Of a stretch of 64,000 nt of DNA, positions 21,744 through 33,559 are shown one piece after another. The notes under the pieces were generated by a model. That model did not search any database, was not told where the DNA came from, and worked only from the letters and a program-made list of their open reading frames with translations. A program made the translations under genes and the position numbers. Position 1 is the first letter of the stretch. The number at the start of each line of letters is the position of its first letter. The stretch is from Lentinus brumalis. Taxonomy: Eukaryota > Basidiomycota > Agaricomycetes > Polyporales > Polyporaceae. The stretch covers positions 186,001 to 250,000 of the forward strand of contig MARA01000033.1 in NCBI GenBank assembly GCA_001792895.1, read 5' to 3'.

Positions 21744-22396
21744 GGTGGCTATAGGCTTTCTGTTGATACTCTGCTCTCTAGCCTCTATTATCATGCCGAT
21801 TCTCCGCTCTACAGCATAACGATGACGAGCTCCCTTTCCTGCCGATTTGCACTACATTCGCCCCTTCGACTCAGCATCTTGGCCGAGAGCGACGACGTCT
21901 CGGTTGTATATCTAATAATGTACCCCAGCCCACCATCGGGTCTCCTGGTCTCATGGTGATCCCGCACGTCTGTCGGTCGCGCACTGGAACAGTACTTATC
22001 AGTCGCAGTCATTCCTGTTGCCCCGACGTCTGATTCTCGTCTTTGTATGTAGATGAAGACTAGGTGCGCCATGCGCAACCTCTTCCACGCGGGTACTCAC
22101 ACGATGGCTTTCGTGACGTCCGATGTCTGGCTGTAGCTATAGGCGAGCACGAGTGTTCTACGTGAGTCTCTCAGGATGGGATTCGTGCACTTGCGCTTCT
22201 GTCCCACATGCGCGGCTGCTGTCCATCGTCGCTATGAGTGGGCTGTTCTCAGAGCCGAGAACTTCACCTTCAGGTATTCTGCAGGAAGCTTAAGGATGTC
22301 GACGTGATGGATGTGTTTTTCTAAGTTGAGGCTCGCGGTGTCTCGCTGGGCGCTGTCGGATCGGTTAGTACTTAGTACTCATCGTCTACGATCGAC

Positions 22397-22423
22397 TCCT
22401 CCGCCTCCTCCTCCTCCTCCTCC
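22397..22423. repeat. TCC microsatellite
   Basis: About eight imperfect TCC triplets, non-coding. Confidence 0.85.
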
Positions 22424-22636
22424 CGCACGTCGTGGCTGACGGTCACTTTGCACAAATACCGCTCCAGTGAAGGTATGATGAGGAGGAACAGCTACTGTGC
22501 TTAGTATACCCTCAGATCGTCACGGCGAGACTCAGCACTAAGTATACTTAATTACCCTACCGTGGCCACGAATTCCCGTACTACTTACTTACTATCAGAG
22601 TCTACACAAGATGGCGCTTTGCTAGTGCCCTGCACC

Positions 22637-22645
22637 TATAAATAG
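22637..22645 (+). promoter_or_regulatory. Consensus TATA box without an assigned gene
   Basis: TATAAATAG in GC-rich surroundings. Nothing convincing starts within the next 300 bases on the plus strand. It may mark an unannotated non-coding transcript. Confidence 0.3.
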
Positions 22646-23275
22646 CCCGGGTGTAGGCTCGTTGTAAATTGTTGTAATTGACTCGCATACGGCGTATTGG
22701 GCCGTCGTGAACATTATTCCTTCTCATTTGTGGCGTGCAGCAGTGATCGGGGCTCGGGGCCATCGGATACGGAACTTGCTGAGGCTGTGCTCCGACTCGG
22801 AGGAGGAGGAGTCTCCTTTCAACTCTCTCTCCGACGTCCATGACCAGATGCACTGCTCAGCCCAGACCGGCGCTGCGAACGTCAATCGTTATCAACGCTG
22901 GAGGTTAGCGAGGCATATTTGATGCGCCAGGGACCAGCGTATGGCATGTATGTACGACGTCGCATCGTAACGCGGATTGATATCGGGCTTCGAACAGCTG
23001 CTATCAAGATTACAGCTGGGCGCACTTCCGCACGTAGCCGCGACTTGTGGCAGGACGGGCATGGGGAAGTCCGACCTCCGAAGCCTTGAAACTTCAAGGA
23101 CAGCTGATCCCGAGGCCCATGTTGCCCGCCCACCACGGCGAAAGATGCCCAGCTGGCCCTGACGAGCCTATAAGATCATGGCCCGACTTGCTCGAGGTGC
23201 CCCTCTCCCCTTCCCCTCCTCGTTTTCCTTTCCCCCGCCTTCCTCTTCCGCGTTCTCGTCCTGTCGTTCTTTACG

Positions 23276-25054
23276 ATGTTCCGCTCTGCCCCCTTATCTC
23301 GCTCACCCTCGCGTCCGTCGCGCTTGCACAAACCTACTCTGCGACGTACCTCCCGGAGACCGCCCCTAAGACCTCCGAGAAGGGTCAGTCGGGAACCAAC
23401 CAGTGCGGCAATGGCAGCGACCAGAATTCCATGTGCCAGAATGTCTACGGTACGTCCGCACGAGCCCGGTTTCAATATACCCTCACATCCGATGTCCTGA
23501 CGCCGTTGTGGGACCGCAGTGAACTCCCTCGATGACTTCTGTCTCTTCGCCCCGCCGCAACCGGGCCCGGACTCCGTGATTGGGAACACGGAACGCATCG
23601 AGGTCGCATGGTGCGTCCAGGCCGGCCACGGTACGCGTGTCATCCCAGACGGCACTATCACGGGCGCGCACTTCGTCCAGACCCCAGACTACGTCCAGGT
23701 CACCGGTGTTGGTGACCTGACGAAGATCAACATCCCTCAGGGCGATGAGGGCGGAGAGCTCGACCCGCACGGTGCGGACGGCAACGGTGAGTACATCCAA
23801 ATTCACAGCGCTTTCTGTGTGGCGTCCGAGTCTAGAAATGGGAGCGCGCGCCGTGGATGAGGTGCAGCGTGGTCCGATGTTTATCGGTGCTGCCATGATC
23901 CAGACAGGTAAAGGCGGAGAAATTCCTCGACGTGATCTTGGAACAGTGTCTATTCAGGCAATGCTCGCATTGATTACAGATTCGCAACGGTGGCTGCGGG
24001 TTCATTGGTGCGAATCAAGTCGAGGGGTGCCCTGCATTTCTTGACCGCTGGACTTCCCGAAGGCAAGGCATACTCTGCACCCAGTATTTGATACACCTAC
24101 TGCGTCGGTCGCCTTATCTGTCGTAGATTCCATGCACCTGGGTGGGTACTGTTACTGACTAGCAACCTCAGGCAACCCCATCGGCGGCTTGGTCTTCTCG
24201 AACGCCTTCGGCTCAACGGCTCAGATGCACGAGTGGACGGTACGTGCTCTTCGTTCAATTCCATAGCGGCACAGCGTGGGACCCTGACCATTGCCGTATA
24301 CCAACTACCACACAAAACTGACGCGAGCGTGTTCCAGAACTTCGTCGCTTACAACGAGTTCTGCATTCGTGCGTGCAAGGACGGCCCCAACGCCCCCGCG
24401 CTCTGCCAGCACATATACGACGTGATGGGCTGCGACTGGAACATGCCGGGCGACTACTCTGCTGGCTCCTTCGACTCGTGCAAGGGCGACACCGGAGAGC
24501 CCATGGGTGTCTACGGCACCTCGACGTTCCACCAGGGCCAGCCAAGCACTCCCGCAGCGCACCCGGCCCCTTCGAAGTCGCAGTGCCAGAACGTCAACAC
24601 AATCAGCAACGGGCAGAGCATCTCCGCACCCGGCGCGCCGGCCAGCACGACCACCGCAGGCTCCTCCAGCGGGGCGCAAGCGACCACGACCGCGAGCTCC
24701 TCGGGTACATCCCAGGGGACGACCGCCGCGTCCTCGTCTAGCGGTGCTTCAGGAGCCACGAGTACCGGCACTTCATTGCGTTTGTCGACCACCACGCAGT
24801 CGAGGAGTACCGCCCCTCCCGTAAGTACTCCCGTTCTCTGAGTTGCTGTCTTGCGACTGTGCTAACGGCGAATCCAACAGGCACCTTCTGGCACGAACAG
24901 TGGCAGCGGCACGAGCGCGGCAGGTGGTACCTCGGGCTCCGCCTCTCCGACTGGCGGTGCGGGTAGTAACGGTGCTGCCTCCATCTTCGGCCGCGGAGTC
25001 GAGGTGATGGTCGCCGGCGCGGTGATTGTCATCGGAGCAGTCATCGTTGTCTAA
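23276..25054 (+). CDS. Secreted Ser/Thr-rich protein, macrofage-activating-glycoprotein-like, copy 1
   Basis: Similar proteins in other basidiomycetes carry the database name macrofage activating glycoprotein; true function unknown. Exons 23276-23449, 23520-23786, 24172-24239, 24338-24820, 24881-25054, about 388 aa. A signal peptide (LISLTLASVALAQ) is followed by a conserved Cys-containing ectodomain: YSATYLPETAPKT, GQSGTNQCG, NSLDDFCLFAPP, EVAWCVQAGHGTRVIPDG, FVQTPDYVQVTG, CKDGPNAP, YDVMGCDWNMPGDY. Then come a Ser/Thr/Gly/Ala-rich, probably O-glycosylated stalk and a C-terminal hydrophobic tail (MVAGAVIVIGAVIVV) typical of a GPI signal. ATG 23276 is one frame off the signal peptide; one more C in the C5 run at 23286-23290 restores MFRSAPLISL. 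Intron 2 is long (385 nt). Paralog at 34322-35842. Confidence 0.85.
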
Positions 25055-25825
25055 ACTGCTCGCGGAGCTCGCCACCATCGGACATGACTGCTTGAACGTC
25101 TTACTCGCAGGACCTCTCCCAACGAACGCACTACCTCACACGTACGCCTCTACAGGCCTCTGGACTATTTTCCTCGATTCTTGCTATCGAAACTCTACGG
25201 ATGCTCTATATAATTCTCTGCATGTTTGTCATAGGGTTTTACGTCGTTGTTTGTTGTCTCGCTTTCTGTTTCTGTACGCGGTTTCGGATACCTGTCGCTC
25301 ACTTCCACACGGTCGTTACTCGGCAAAAATATGGGACAATGACTGGCTACCTTCATAATGGGCTCCCCTCGGACCCTACTCGTCCCAGGAGTAGAGATAA
25401 TGCAAAAGGGGTATGCCAAGGGTCTGATGGACGTCGTGAGTAGATACAAAATATCTATTGCGCACGTACCGTCCAAGTCCGTCCTGATCAAGCACTTACC
25501 ACTCACAGAGCGGCTCAGTGGCAACTTGTTAACCAGGACATAGAATTGGCGTAGTACAGAGTCCGCGACCTAGTAAGTATAGCCCTCGCACCAGTTGAAC
25601 GTTGAAAGCAGCGAGACAGCAGCGGCTTCGGAGGAGTTGCGTCGGCGTTCCCGCACGCCACAATTCCAGTTCAGAAGGCCCTGGACGATGCTACATACTT
25701 CTCTCTCCTGCAAAGACATTCTCATGATTCACCTTATACCTGCGCTCGAACTAAGACGCGGAAAGCTTGAGCGCGACCATGCATAATTACATTTGCTTCC
25801 AATTACACAAGTAGCTCAGTCTCAT
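25055..25825. other. Intergenic between convergent genes
   Basis: 3' flanks of the secreted-protein gene (+) and the F-box gene (-). AT-richer than the coding flanks; no gene recognised. Confidence 0.55.
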
Positions 25826-27274
25826 CTACAAGAACAGGCCACCAAACATGCCCCTGCCAGACTTCCTTCGCCGCGCCACCTCGTCCAGATCCCACCCATA
25901 ATCTATCTTCTTCGCCTTGTGCAACCGTGGCAGGAGTGTCTTGGTACGTTCCTCCGCCGCCTGCATCGATTTCTCTACCTCGCAGTCCGGCCATTCTGCC
26001 ATGCATACCAGGAGACCTTCGAACCGGGCATATCTCCGCTCATCAGCAAGCGCGTCCAACGCCTTGAGGTCCCACAGTTCGATACAGCGGCCCCAATCCG
26101 GAGAGTCCCACCACGTGTGCAGCGAGAGCATGGACTTCCGAAACGTGGGTGGCAGGGCGTCCGCGATGCTCGTGAACAACCGGTATCGCTCGGGAACGAA
26201 GAGTGCCTCTCCCTCACGGAACGCGTTTATCGCGTACGGGAGTATCCCTATGTGCATCCTCTCAAGGGTGGGACAGGCTGATACTGCATCCTTGAACGTG
26301 GACCATGGACCGACGTCTGAAAACGCGTACATGAGCGACATCCGGGTACCACCGCCAACGCATGAAGACTTACACGCATTATTATTCATCGACTCGCGCT
26401 GCTCATCCTCCATAAATGTAGTCAGCTTGATGTCCAGTTGCTTCAGGATCGCCCCAGCGACACGACGCAGAAACGCCGCCAAACCGACGAGGTCCGTGTG
26501 CTGTCTGCACTTCGCCGTGAGTCTAAGCAGAGATCCGGGTCGTATGACTTTTTCGAGGGCCTCGAAGACAGCGGTGTTGCAGTCGTCGCCGCCTACGACT
26601 ATGTTGTCGATGCTGGTCATGTTCGACCCTGCGTGGAGGTCCGGACAGTCGGTACTACGTGATCCAAAGCGAGGGTAGTAGTAGTCGTAGAAGTTTGATT
26701 CCGAGTGGCTGACTAGGTTGAGACAGCCAACTCGGGAGAGTGGCAGCGAATGTAGAACCGTGGCCATAGGCCCGGTGTCCCATGGCGCGTCCTCTTCTGT
26801 GGTAGTCGCTCCCCTATCGGAATCGTAGACGTCTGCGAGCTTCAGCGTGCTGAGCTCCAAGGCGGCGACATCCGGACGAAACGCCTCGTCAAGGAGTCGG
26901 ATCGGCACCGTGTCGAGTGCCAGGTGTTTGAGAGATGGAAGGTGGACCATGACCTGAGAGAGGAACGCGGCGAAGTCGAAGTCCTCGACGCGCGAGACAC
27001 GCATGCACCGGCAGTATCGAACGAGCTCGGGCCGCGCCTGGAGGAAGTACAGAAAGTCTTGGAATGAATGACCCTCAGATGGGCCTATAGCGATGTGGCT
27101 GAAGAGGAACGGCTCAGTGAAGCGACGCCATGCTTTGGATACCAGAGAGCAGGACACAAGCGAACCCTGTCGGTAGTTATACCGGTCGGTATCCCTCTTG
27201 CTGAGAAGGTGGAAGATGATCAGAAGGATCTCATCCAGTAATACGTTCATGGGGTCCTCGGTTTCGGCTGCCAT
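25826..27274 (-). CDS. F-box / LRR-like protein
   Basis: The F-box (NVLLDEILLIIFHLL ... CSLVSKAWRRFTEPFLF) is followed by leucine-rich blocks and the family C-terminus (ISACPTLERM-like VSACPTLERMHIG, ELWDLKALDALADE, LLPRLHKAKKI). The frame is open throughout (482 aa), but a consensus intron fits at 26373-26317 (57 nt, GTAAGT...TTTCAG). It has no in-frame stop, and it sits exactly where the paralog at 28369 has an obligatory intron, so the spliced form of 463 aa joining to YVGPWSTF is more likely. ATG 27274 is the first usable start, about nine residues before the F-box. An additional 5' exon is possible, since sequence upstream resembles the paralog's second exon. A TATA element lies at 27632-27638. 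Confidence 0.88.
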   Translation of the reverse strand: MAAETEDPMNVLLDEILLIIFHLLSKRDTDRYNYRQGSLVSCSLVSKAWRRFTEPFLFSHIAIGPSEGHSFQDFLYFLQARPELVRYCRCMRVSRVEDFDFAAFLSQVMVHLPSLKHLALDTVPIRLLDEAFRPDVAALELSTLKLADVYDSDRGATTTEEDAPWDTGPMATVLHSLPLSRVGCLNLVSHSESNFYDYYYPRFGSRSTDCPDLHAGSNMTSIDNIVVGGDDCNTAVFEALEKVIRPGSLLRLTAKCRQHTDLVGLAAFLRRVAGAILKQLDIKLTTFMEDEQRESMNNNACKSSCVGGGTRMSLMYAFSDVGPWSTFKDAVSACPTLERMHIGILPYAINAFREGEALFVPERYRLFTSIADALPPTFRKSMLSLHTWWDSPDWGRCIELWDLKALDALADERRYARFEGLLVCMAEWPDCEVEKSMQAAEERTKTLLPRLHKAKKIDYGWDLDEVARRRKSGRGMFGGLFL

Positions 27275-27631
27275 ACCACTGTCCGAGGCGGTCCGTCGGA
27301 CAACAAGAGGATAGGAGTCTTGGAAGTTTGTAGCGTCTTGTAAGGAGGCAGCGAAGACCGGGTCGTACGGGCTTCGGATGGCACGGAGCGTGGCGGCTGT
27401 AGAGACAAAAGCATTTTAGCGAACATCGGGGACAAGCGTGAGCGTTACTGACCAAGTTGTAGCAAGAAGTATCTTCGGTGTCCGAAGAGAAGGAAGTAAG
27501 CGGGGCAGCTTGAATCAGTGTGTGCAATGACAATCGAGGAGGGAGAGAGGAGGATGAAGGTACTCAACTACTACAGTAGAGTACAATCAGGAAGGTGCGT
27601 CGAGTCAGAGTGCAAAAGAGAAGCTCGCCCC

Positions 27632-27638
27632 TATATAT
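27632..27638 (-). promoter_or_regulatory. TATA box of the F-box gene at 25826-27274
   Basis: TATATAG on the minus strand, about 360 nt upstream of the start codon, which implies a long, probably intron-containing 5' UTR. Confidence 0.3.
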
Positions 27639-27792
27639 GTCCAAGTCAGCGGCCCCTCCGCCACCGCCCGCCCGTGGCTGCAGCGCTCCCTCGCGGATGC
27701 ACTATGTTCACGAGTCAGATAAGTACTCGGGCTCCTCACAGCCTACAGTTGACGTCTTCACCAGGCAAGTTCGCAGGCACCGGCTACTAACG

Positions 27793-28281
27793 TCAGTCAA
27801 TCTCGGCAAAGGATCGTAGCGGGAAACGACGCATCACTTCAACAACAGCAAGAGGCAGGCGAGACATTATGAATGTGGAGTGAAGCTCTTCAATATCTCT
27901 CCGGGACTTTCGGTAGATCATCTCCTGCACGTCCCGTTTGACCAATAAGTAGGCCATGTCCTCATCAGGCCCGTCGTTCAGCATTCCCGGCAGGATTCTG
28001 TGGTCTAGCGTGATGAACTTCGCACCAAAAAGCTAAAACTCACATAAGTATGCACTGGGAAGTGGTACTGGTATGAGGTCAAGATCCAGGCATCCGATTG
28101 TTCAAGCTTCAGGTCGTTAAACAAGTCGGTCGCGGCCGCAAAGCAGGGAAGCTCGAACTTCCGAACATGAACATGCTGGCGAGCGTTCCCACGCCGCCAC
28201 GTACCGGGCCAACCTTGTTGTAGGGCCGTCCTCCCATCTTCAAGAGGCCCGCCCAATGTCTGCCTAGGGGAGACAAGGCCA
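27793..28281 (-). CDS. Possible small gene of unknown function
   Basis: Not recognised. Starting at the ATG about 28297, a model with two introns reads MAIPRLALSPLGRHWAGL ... then FELPCFAAATDLFNDLKL, and after a donor GTGAGT near 28043 continues NPAGMLNDGPDEDMAYLL, DVQEMIYRKSRRDIEEL and a stop at 27793. Composition is protein-like, with a charged amphipathic C-terminal part. It could be a small mitochondrial protein or the remnant of a larger gene. It lies directly downstream of the F-box gene at 28369. Splice choices are tentative. Confidence 0.3.
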
Positions 28282-28368
28282 ACCTGGGGATCGCCATGCA
28301 AACATCGACCCGTCGCGGTCACCTTCAACAATATCCAGACTGAGTACGTACTACGGCGTACATCGCCT

Positions 28369-30045
28369 CTAATGCTGAAGCATCTTCCGTTTGTCCTCCT
28401 CCCAGTCATACTGTATCTTCTTAGCGCTTTGAAGCCGGGGCAGACATTCCTCGGCTCCTTCTTCCGCTGTGTCCATTGCAGTGAGGAAGCCGAAGTCTGG
28501 CCACTCCGGCATCAACACCACGACCCGCTCAAAGCGGGCGAACCTCCACTCGTCAGAGAGAGCGTCCAGCGCCGAAAGGTCCCATAGCTCGCGGGATAAT
28601 CCGCATATATGCGGAGAGTCCCACCAATTGTGCAGCGAGAGCTTGAACGTCCGGAACCCGGATGGCAGGGTATCAGCGATACTCGCGAACAGCCGGTATT
28701 GCTGGCGCACGAACGGTGCTTTTCCATCACGGAACTCGTCGATGGCGTAAGGAAGGATGCCGATGTGTAGCATCTCGAGCATGGGGCATGCTGAGACAAC
28801 ATCCCCGAATGTGGACCAAGGGCCGACGTCTATAAACGCAAGTTATCCGTCAGTCGGAGGCGTCACATGAGTGTTTGCACAAGTACGAAGACTTACAAAG
28901 ATCATCACGCATCGACGCGCGCTGCTCGGCCTCCATGAATGTCGTCAACTTGAGTTCCAACTCCTTCAAGTTTACCCCAGCGCCGCGGCGCAGGAACGCA
29001 GCCATCCCCACAAGATCCTGGCGTCGTCTGCACTTGGCGGTGAGCGCAAGTAGAGACCCGGGCTGTATGACTTGCTCGAGGAGCTCGAAGACCGTGGTAG
29101 TGCAGTAATCGCCGTCGAGGACTATCTTGTCGATGGTGACCAGGGGAGTTTCTCGTTGGAGGCTCGCACCGTCGGCAATGCCGGGCGGCGTGAGGCGATC
29201 ATAGTAGTCGTAGTCGCTTCCGCGGAAATTCAAACAACGAACTCGGGAGAGTGGGAGGGTACGCAGGGCGATTGCTTGGCAAAACGTCCGATGGGGCCGT
29301 GTCCGATGCCGCGCCCCCTGCTGCATCCTTGGCTGTGGTAGGATCATATACGCATGCGAGCTCCAGAGTATCGAGCTCCAGGCTGGCGACATTCGGACGA
29401 AACAGTTCGTCGAGGGGCCTGATCGGCACCCTCTCGAGCGTCAGATGTTGAAGAGATATCAGGGAGACCACGACCTGAGACAGGAAGGCGGCGAAGTTGA
29501 AGTCGTCGGCGAAAGAAATGCTCATGCACCGACAGTGTTTCATAAGGTCGGAACGCGCCTCGAAGAACACCAGGAAATCTTGGAATGCCTGATTGGGTGG
29601 GCCTGAGTAGGGCGGGCTTATGAAGATATGGCGGAAGAGGAAGGGCTCGGTGAACTGGCGCCAGGCTCTGGACACGACAGAGCAGGATGCAAGTGACGTG
29701 GGCGACAGAGGGCCATCATACGAGGCCGACTCGGAGTGCGGATCTTGCGCGCTGAGAAGTTGAAAGATGATCGCAAGTATATCATACGGTAACTTGTCGA
29801 TGGGGTCCTGAGCCTGTCCTATATTACTCCGCGAGACTGCGGCGTTGCTTATGTTGGAGCCACTGTCTGGCAAGACGGTCGGGACACGAGGGGCTTTGGA
29901 GTGCCACAGCCTTCGAGACGACGATGAGTCAGAGAGCCTCGCCGCATAGTATACAAGCCTTGACTGGGTGTACTGACCTTCGTCGAACACGAAAGTATCC
30001 CAGGAGTTTCCTCAAGCGTCCCTTGAAGCGCGATTGTGAGGGCAT
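28369..30045 (-). CDS. F-box / LRR-like protein (internal frameshift)
   Basis: Exons 30045-29978 (MPSQSRFKGRLRKLLGYF...), 29910-28897 and 28829-28369. The F-box (IDKLPYDILAIIFQLL ... CSVVSRAWRQFTEPFLF) and the whole C-terminal half (ECLPRLQSAKKI, ELWDLSALDALSDE) closely match the paralog at 25826-27274, a recent duplicate in the same orientation. Within exon 2 the frame changes at about 29255-29290, between ASDTAPSD and LRTLPLSRVRCLNF, equivalent to one extra or two missing bases. No splice pair fits there. Because both flanks stay open and conserved, an assembly error or very recent inactivation is likely. The intron 28896-28830 follows the family position. Confidence 0.78.
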
Positions 30046-31100
30046 GCTGTAGATGACGCCTGTCGGCCAGCTAAGGGATCAAGTTGGTGAGATCGTAGGT
30101 CCAGGGAGGTAGCTGGCGTGATGGGCCTGGCGACGTGTCCGCGGATTGAGAGATGGGGCTCAGTACTGGGATTCGAAATCAAGAGAGATGCAGGAGTGCA
30201 GGAGCGAAGCATCAGGAGGAGTCGCCCCTTTTGTAGCCCGACACCGGTGCATGCTGAGGAGACAGCAGCGGCAACGAGAGACAAGAGCAATTGTGCGCGT
30301 AACTCCTTCGTTGCTTTGGATACTGTACTCCAACGCTGGATGCTATTGTCAGAATTTACAACGCACAAAACAATTGACATACACTAGACCAACAACGGTT
30401 TTCGGAAAGCCGTGTTCTTATATCGATGTCTCACAAGGTGACGATGCCTGGTTTCAACCTAGCGCTTCTCAACGGCCGCGAGCAGGACATATTGCATACC
30501 GTGCGTTGCGATGTTCCGATTGCAGCGAGTCGTACGTGACGACTTTGCTCATGAACTTGTTGAGGTTACAGTGGTTCGAAGTTCGAACGACTCGGCCGCG
30601 AAGCGTTCAAGCTGGCTCAAGCGCAAAGGTTCTCACGCCACTGGTAGCCAGTGCCCGCGCCGTTGAACCCGACATGTTAACGACGTTGTGAGCATCGGTC
30701 GTCGGTTCTGCGCAACGCTCAGCTTCTCCACAATCTTGCACTTCTAATCCCGCAAACCTACCAGTCGTTCGAACTTACCTGAACGAAGTCATGTTACCGC
30801 CCACAAGAGTCGTTGCCAAGACACGTATACAATTGAGAGTCGCCACCAAGGCCGAGGTATGTAGCAAATGGCTACGCCTGCTTCTCAGTGTTGTCCTGGT
30901 GGTGCGAGATGGCAGCTCCTATAAGAAGGGAGATATAGACCGCAACACCCATCAACACGGAACATGCACACACTTCAAGTCAGGCGTCGCATTGCGAAAG
31001 CTTACGGCCTCCTCCGGTCTTTGAGGTATGGTACATCTATAACTTTATACAGTCTCACGTTGGCACACTTTTCAGAAGCAAGAAGCGGGGGATCCCATCC
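30046..31100. other. Intergenic between divergent loci
   Basis: Upstream sequence of the minus-strand F-box gene and of the plus-strand F-box fragment. No gene recognised. A short palindrome TTCGAAGTTCGAA is at about 30564. Confidence 0.5.
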
Positions 31101-31107
31101 GGACCAA

Positions 31108-31632
31108 CACTCCTGGACCTCCCAGTTGAAAGTCACGCTCCATGGCCTTTACGAGGCCGAACATGGCTTCGGTATCGAGCCCGACCGCTGTCACCTCTGG
31201 GACCTCTCGACGCTTGATGGGGTCCTACTGGATCAAGCACGACTTCCTCACTTCCAGACCCTCGTCATACGACTCAATGTTTCCCCCAAAAAGCGTCCTA
31301 CGTGGTCCTCGGAACTGCGCACCTTCTACGTTTATGTTTCTGGGATGCTGCCGCGGTTACACAAGGCTGACCGAATAGTCTGGGAACCAAGAGTCGCAGG
31401 ATTTCGCTGGGACAAGAAGGGTACGTCGTTTTGTTTCCGTGCTTTATACCTGACACTAAATCATGACTTGGACCCTCCAACTCACAGAGGTTGTCCTGTC
31501 GAAACTGCCGACCTGACACCGGGGCATGTGCTGGAGTGCGACTTCGCGGCTTTGGAGCGGCTCGGTTCCTTATGTACGCCATATGTGATTATGTACTTCA
31601 GCGATCTTAGAGGAACAAAGGAATCTAGGTAG
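31108..31632 (+). pseudogene. C-terminal fragment of an F-box-family gene
   Basis: Only the family C-terminus is present: KVTLHGLYEAEHGFG, RCHLWDLSTLDGVLLD, LPHFQTLVIRLN and MLPRLHKADRIVWEP. These correspond to ELWDLPTLD, FPDLQHVLVTI and LLPRLHKAKKI in neighbouring members. No F-box or N-terminal leucine-rich part is found in the 1 kb upstream. The open frame runs on to 31632 without further resemblance. Confidence 0.6.
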
Positions 31633-32006
31633 GGCTCGTCTCGCGCCAAGTCGGGGTTCCCACGCTCTCTTGACACGTCTCCAGCCGCGATGCAAGTTGA
31701 ATACTCGGACGACGACTCAGAGGCCAATTATGAGGACAGACCCTGCTGCACACATCAAACCTCTCATGTGCTCTCTGGACGCCATGGTCGAAACGCAGGG
31801 TCAGTGGCAATGTGGTCAGTCGTGAAAGGTCGAATACTGAGCGAGCGGCACAATGCTCGAGCAGCGCAACTGAAGAGGACTTCAATGGGACAAAGAGCTC
31901 GTTTGCGTATATTTAGACTGCTCTTATATGTAAGTCAGGATCATCCTACCCGTCGCCATAGTGCACTCTCACAACTACCCGCACAGACATCACCGCAATC
32001 GACGTC
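31633..32006. other. Short intergenic stretch
   Basis: Between the F-box fragment and the next F-box gene. Likely promoter of the latter; nothing specific seen. Confidence 0.5.
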
Positions 32007-33559
32007 ATGCTCAACTTCGAGGTCGTCAAGAGAAAGCTGAGCTGTTACGTCGGGTGAGTTGCCTATTCGTAGTTACGAGCGGTCAGTAATTGATGGAGAC
32101 TTATCTAGCCGCCTTCAGAGAGCTCTGAATCTTCGGAGGCACCGAAGGCGGTATGGGACCTTGACGGACGTGCCGAAGCTACAACGCCTCAGCTCAGCAA
32201 CATCATTGGGAGACCTTCCGGTGGAAGTGTTCCACCAGAATTTGGCAACATTGCAAGATGGACGGGACGCGGACACTATCGCTACATGCAGTCTCGTATC
32301 GAGAAGGTGGCGCGCAGTGGCTCTGCCATATCTATTCTCCGTAGTCACGATCAGAGAGAAAGCGGACTTCGATGACTTCCTTGACTTTATGGCAAACGCT
32401 CCCCATATAGGCCGGTGCATCCGCACCCTCACACTCACCGGCGGCGGCGACGACGGCGCTCGGTTGGACTGCTCCGCTTTCTCCGCCCTCTTCCCCAGTC
32501 TCACCCGGCTACGGCAGCTCTTCTTGGAAGCCCTGACACTCCAGGTTACTGCTATCGACAACCACAGGTCCGAAGGAGACCGACATATCACATCCTTCAC
32601 ATGGCTGGAGGCTCTGGAGGTCTACGATGTCCGTTGTGAAGACTCGAAGGAGAGACGGTTACCCGTTATTCCCGCCATCCTCGATATGCTTCCCGTTTCC
32701 TCAGTGCATCTATTGCGGTTTGATGGCCTCGGAGATGTGGAGGACAACACGCACACGGACTTCCATGTTGGGATCCCCAGCCGCACCATCGAAATTCGCC
32801 ATCTCTCCGTGGTCGCGCTCGACGGGGCTGCGACGGCTGCCTACCTCGTCCTATACGAGAAACTGATACGCGTTGGATCCCTGGGAAGTCTCTCGATTTT
32901 TTGCCAGACATGGGCAGACGCAGAACAGCTCGCCGCGTTTCTTCTCGTCCAGGGCTCCTCCATCACCACCGTGGACCTCGACATCACCAGCCTGATGGAG
33001 CAGGAACAACAACATGGTGAGTCTGTGCAATGACATCTGTCTGAACGTACGCTTACCTCCACCCGCCTATACTACAGTTCAGCTACCGCGACGCCGATGG
33101 CAACGTCTCGCCGAGGCCCTATGCGCCTGTACAAACATGTCGTCCCTGCGACTACACGTCCCGTGGAACGGCTCGCTCGTCCATCCCGGCTACTCCGTGT
33201 TCACAGACATGTTCTCCGTCTCGCTTCCACGCACCCTTCGCGAATTCCAAATCTGGCTCAAGCTGCCCGAGGACTGGATGCCCGAGTATGAGCACACCAC
33301 TTCGAACGAGTTGTGGGACCTACCTACGCTGGACATGAAGCTCTGCGACCGCGAGCGGTTTCCAGACCTACAGCACGTGTTGGTCACCATTCAGACTGAC
33401 CCCTTGCTGGCGCCATGGTGCGTGTATGAGCTCGTGGAACATATACAGGAGGAGGTGTGGCCGCGGGTAGACGGAAGGGGGATATTGAGCTTCCAGTGGT
33501 ATAGACAGCCTGTCTCTCATGGTGAGCGGCTTTCCCTGCACACATACTTCCTGGCTTAG
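32007..33559 (+). CDS. F-box / LRR-like protein
   Basis: Exons 32007-32053, 32109-33016 and 33078-33559 give 478 aa. The small first exon (MLNFEVVKRKLSCYVG) parallels that of the paralog at 28369 and is joined by a 55-nt GTGAGT intron. The F-box is SLGDLPVEVFHQNLATL ... CSLVSRRWRAVALPYLF. Leucine-rich blocks (IRTLTLTGG, LTRLRQLFLEALTL, IRHLSVVALDG, VDLDITSLMEQEQQ) precede the conserved 61-nt intron. The last exon has the family C-terminus (SSLRLHVPWNG, RTLREFQIWLKL, ELWDLPTLDMKL). A further 39-nt intron near 33520 could extend the end, but the stop at 33559 is simplest. Confidence 0.87.

Larger units (their letters stand above)
21744..23275. other. Intergenic, with microsatellite and an isolated TATA box
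   Basis: No gene was recognised. It contains a TCC-rich microsatellite (22397-22423), several near-palindromic ACTTAGTA/TACTAAGT motifs between 22360 and 22560, and a consensus TATAAATAG at 22637-22645 with no identifiable gene behind it. The last ~110 bases are the promoter of the secreted-protein gene (CCTATAAGA near 23167). Confidence 0.5.

Noticed and set aside
27793..28281. Similarity of the unknown small gene to the complex III subunit QCR7
   Set aside because: Only a loose EDxxYL-type resemblance near the C-terminus; the N-terminal half does not match, so no name was given.
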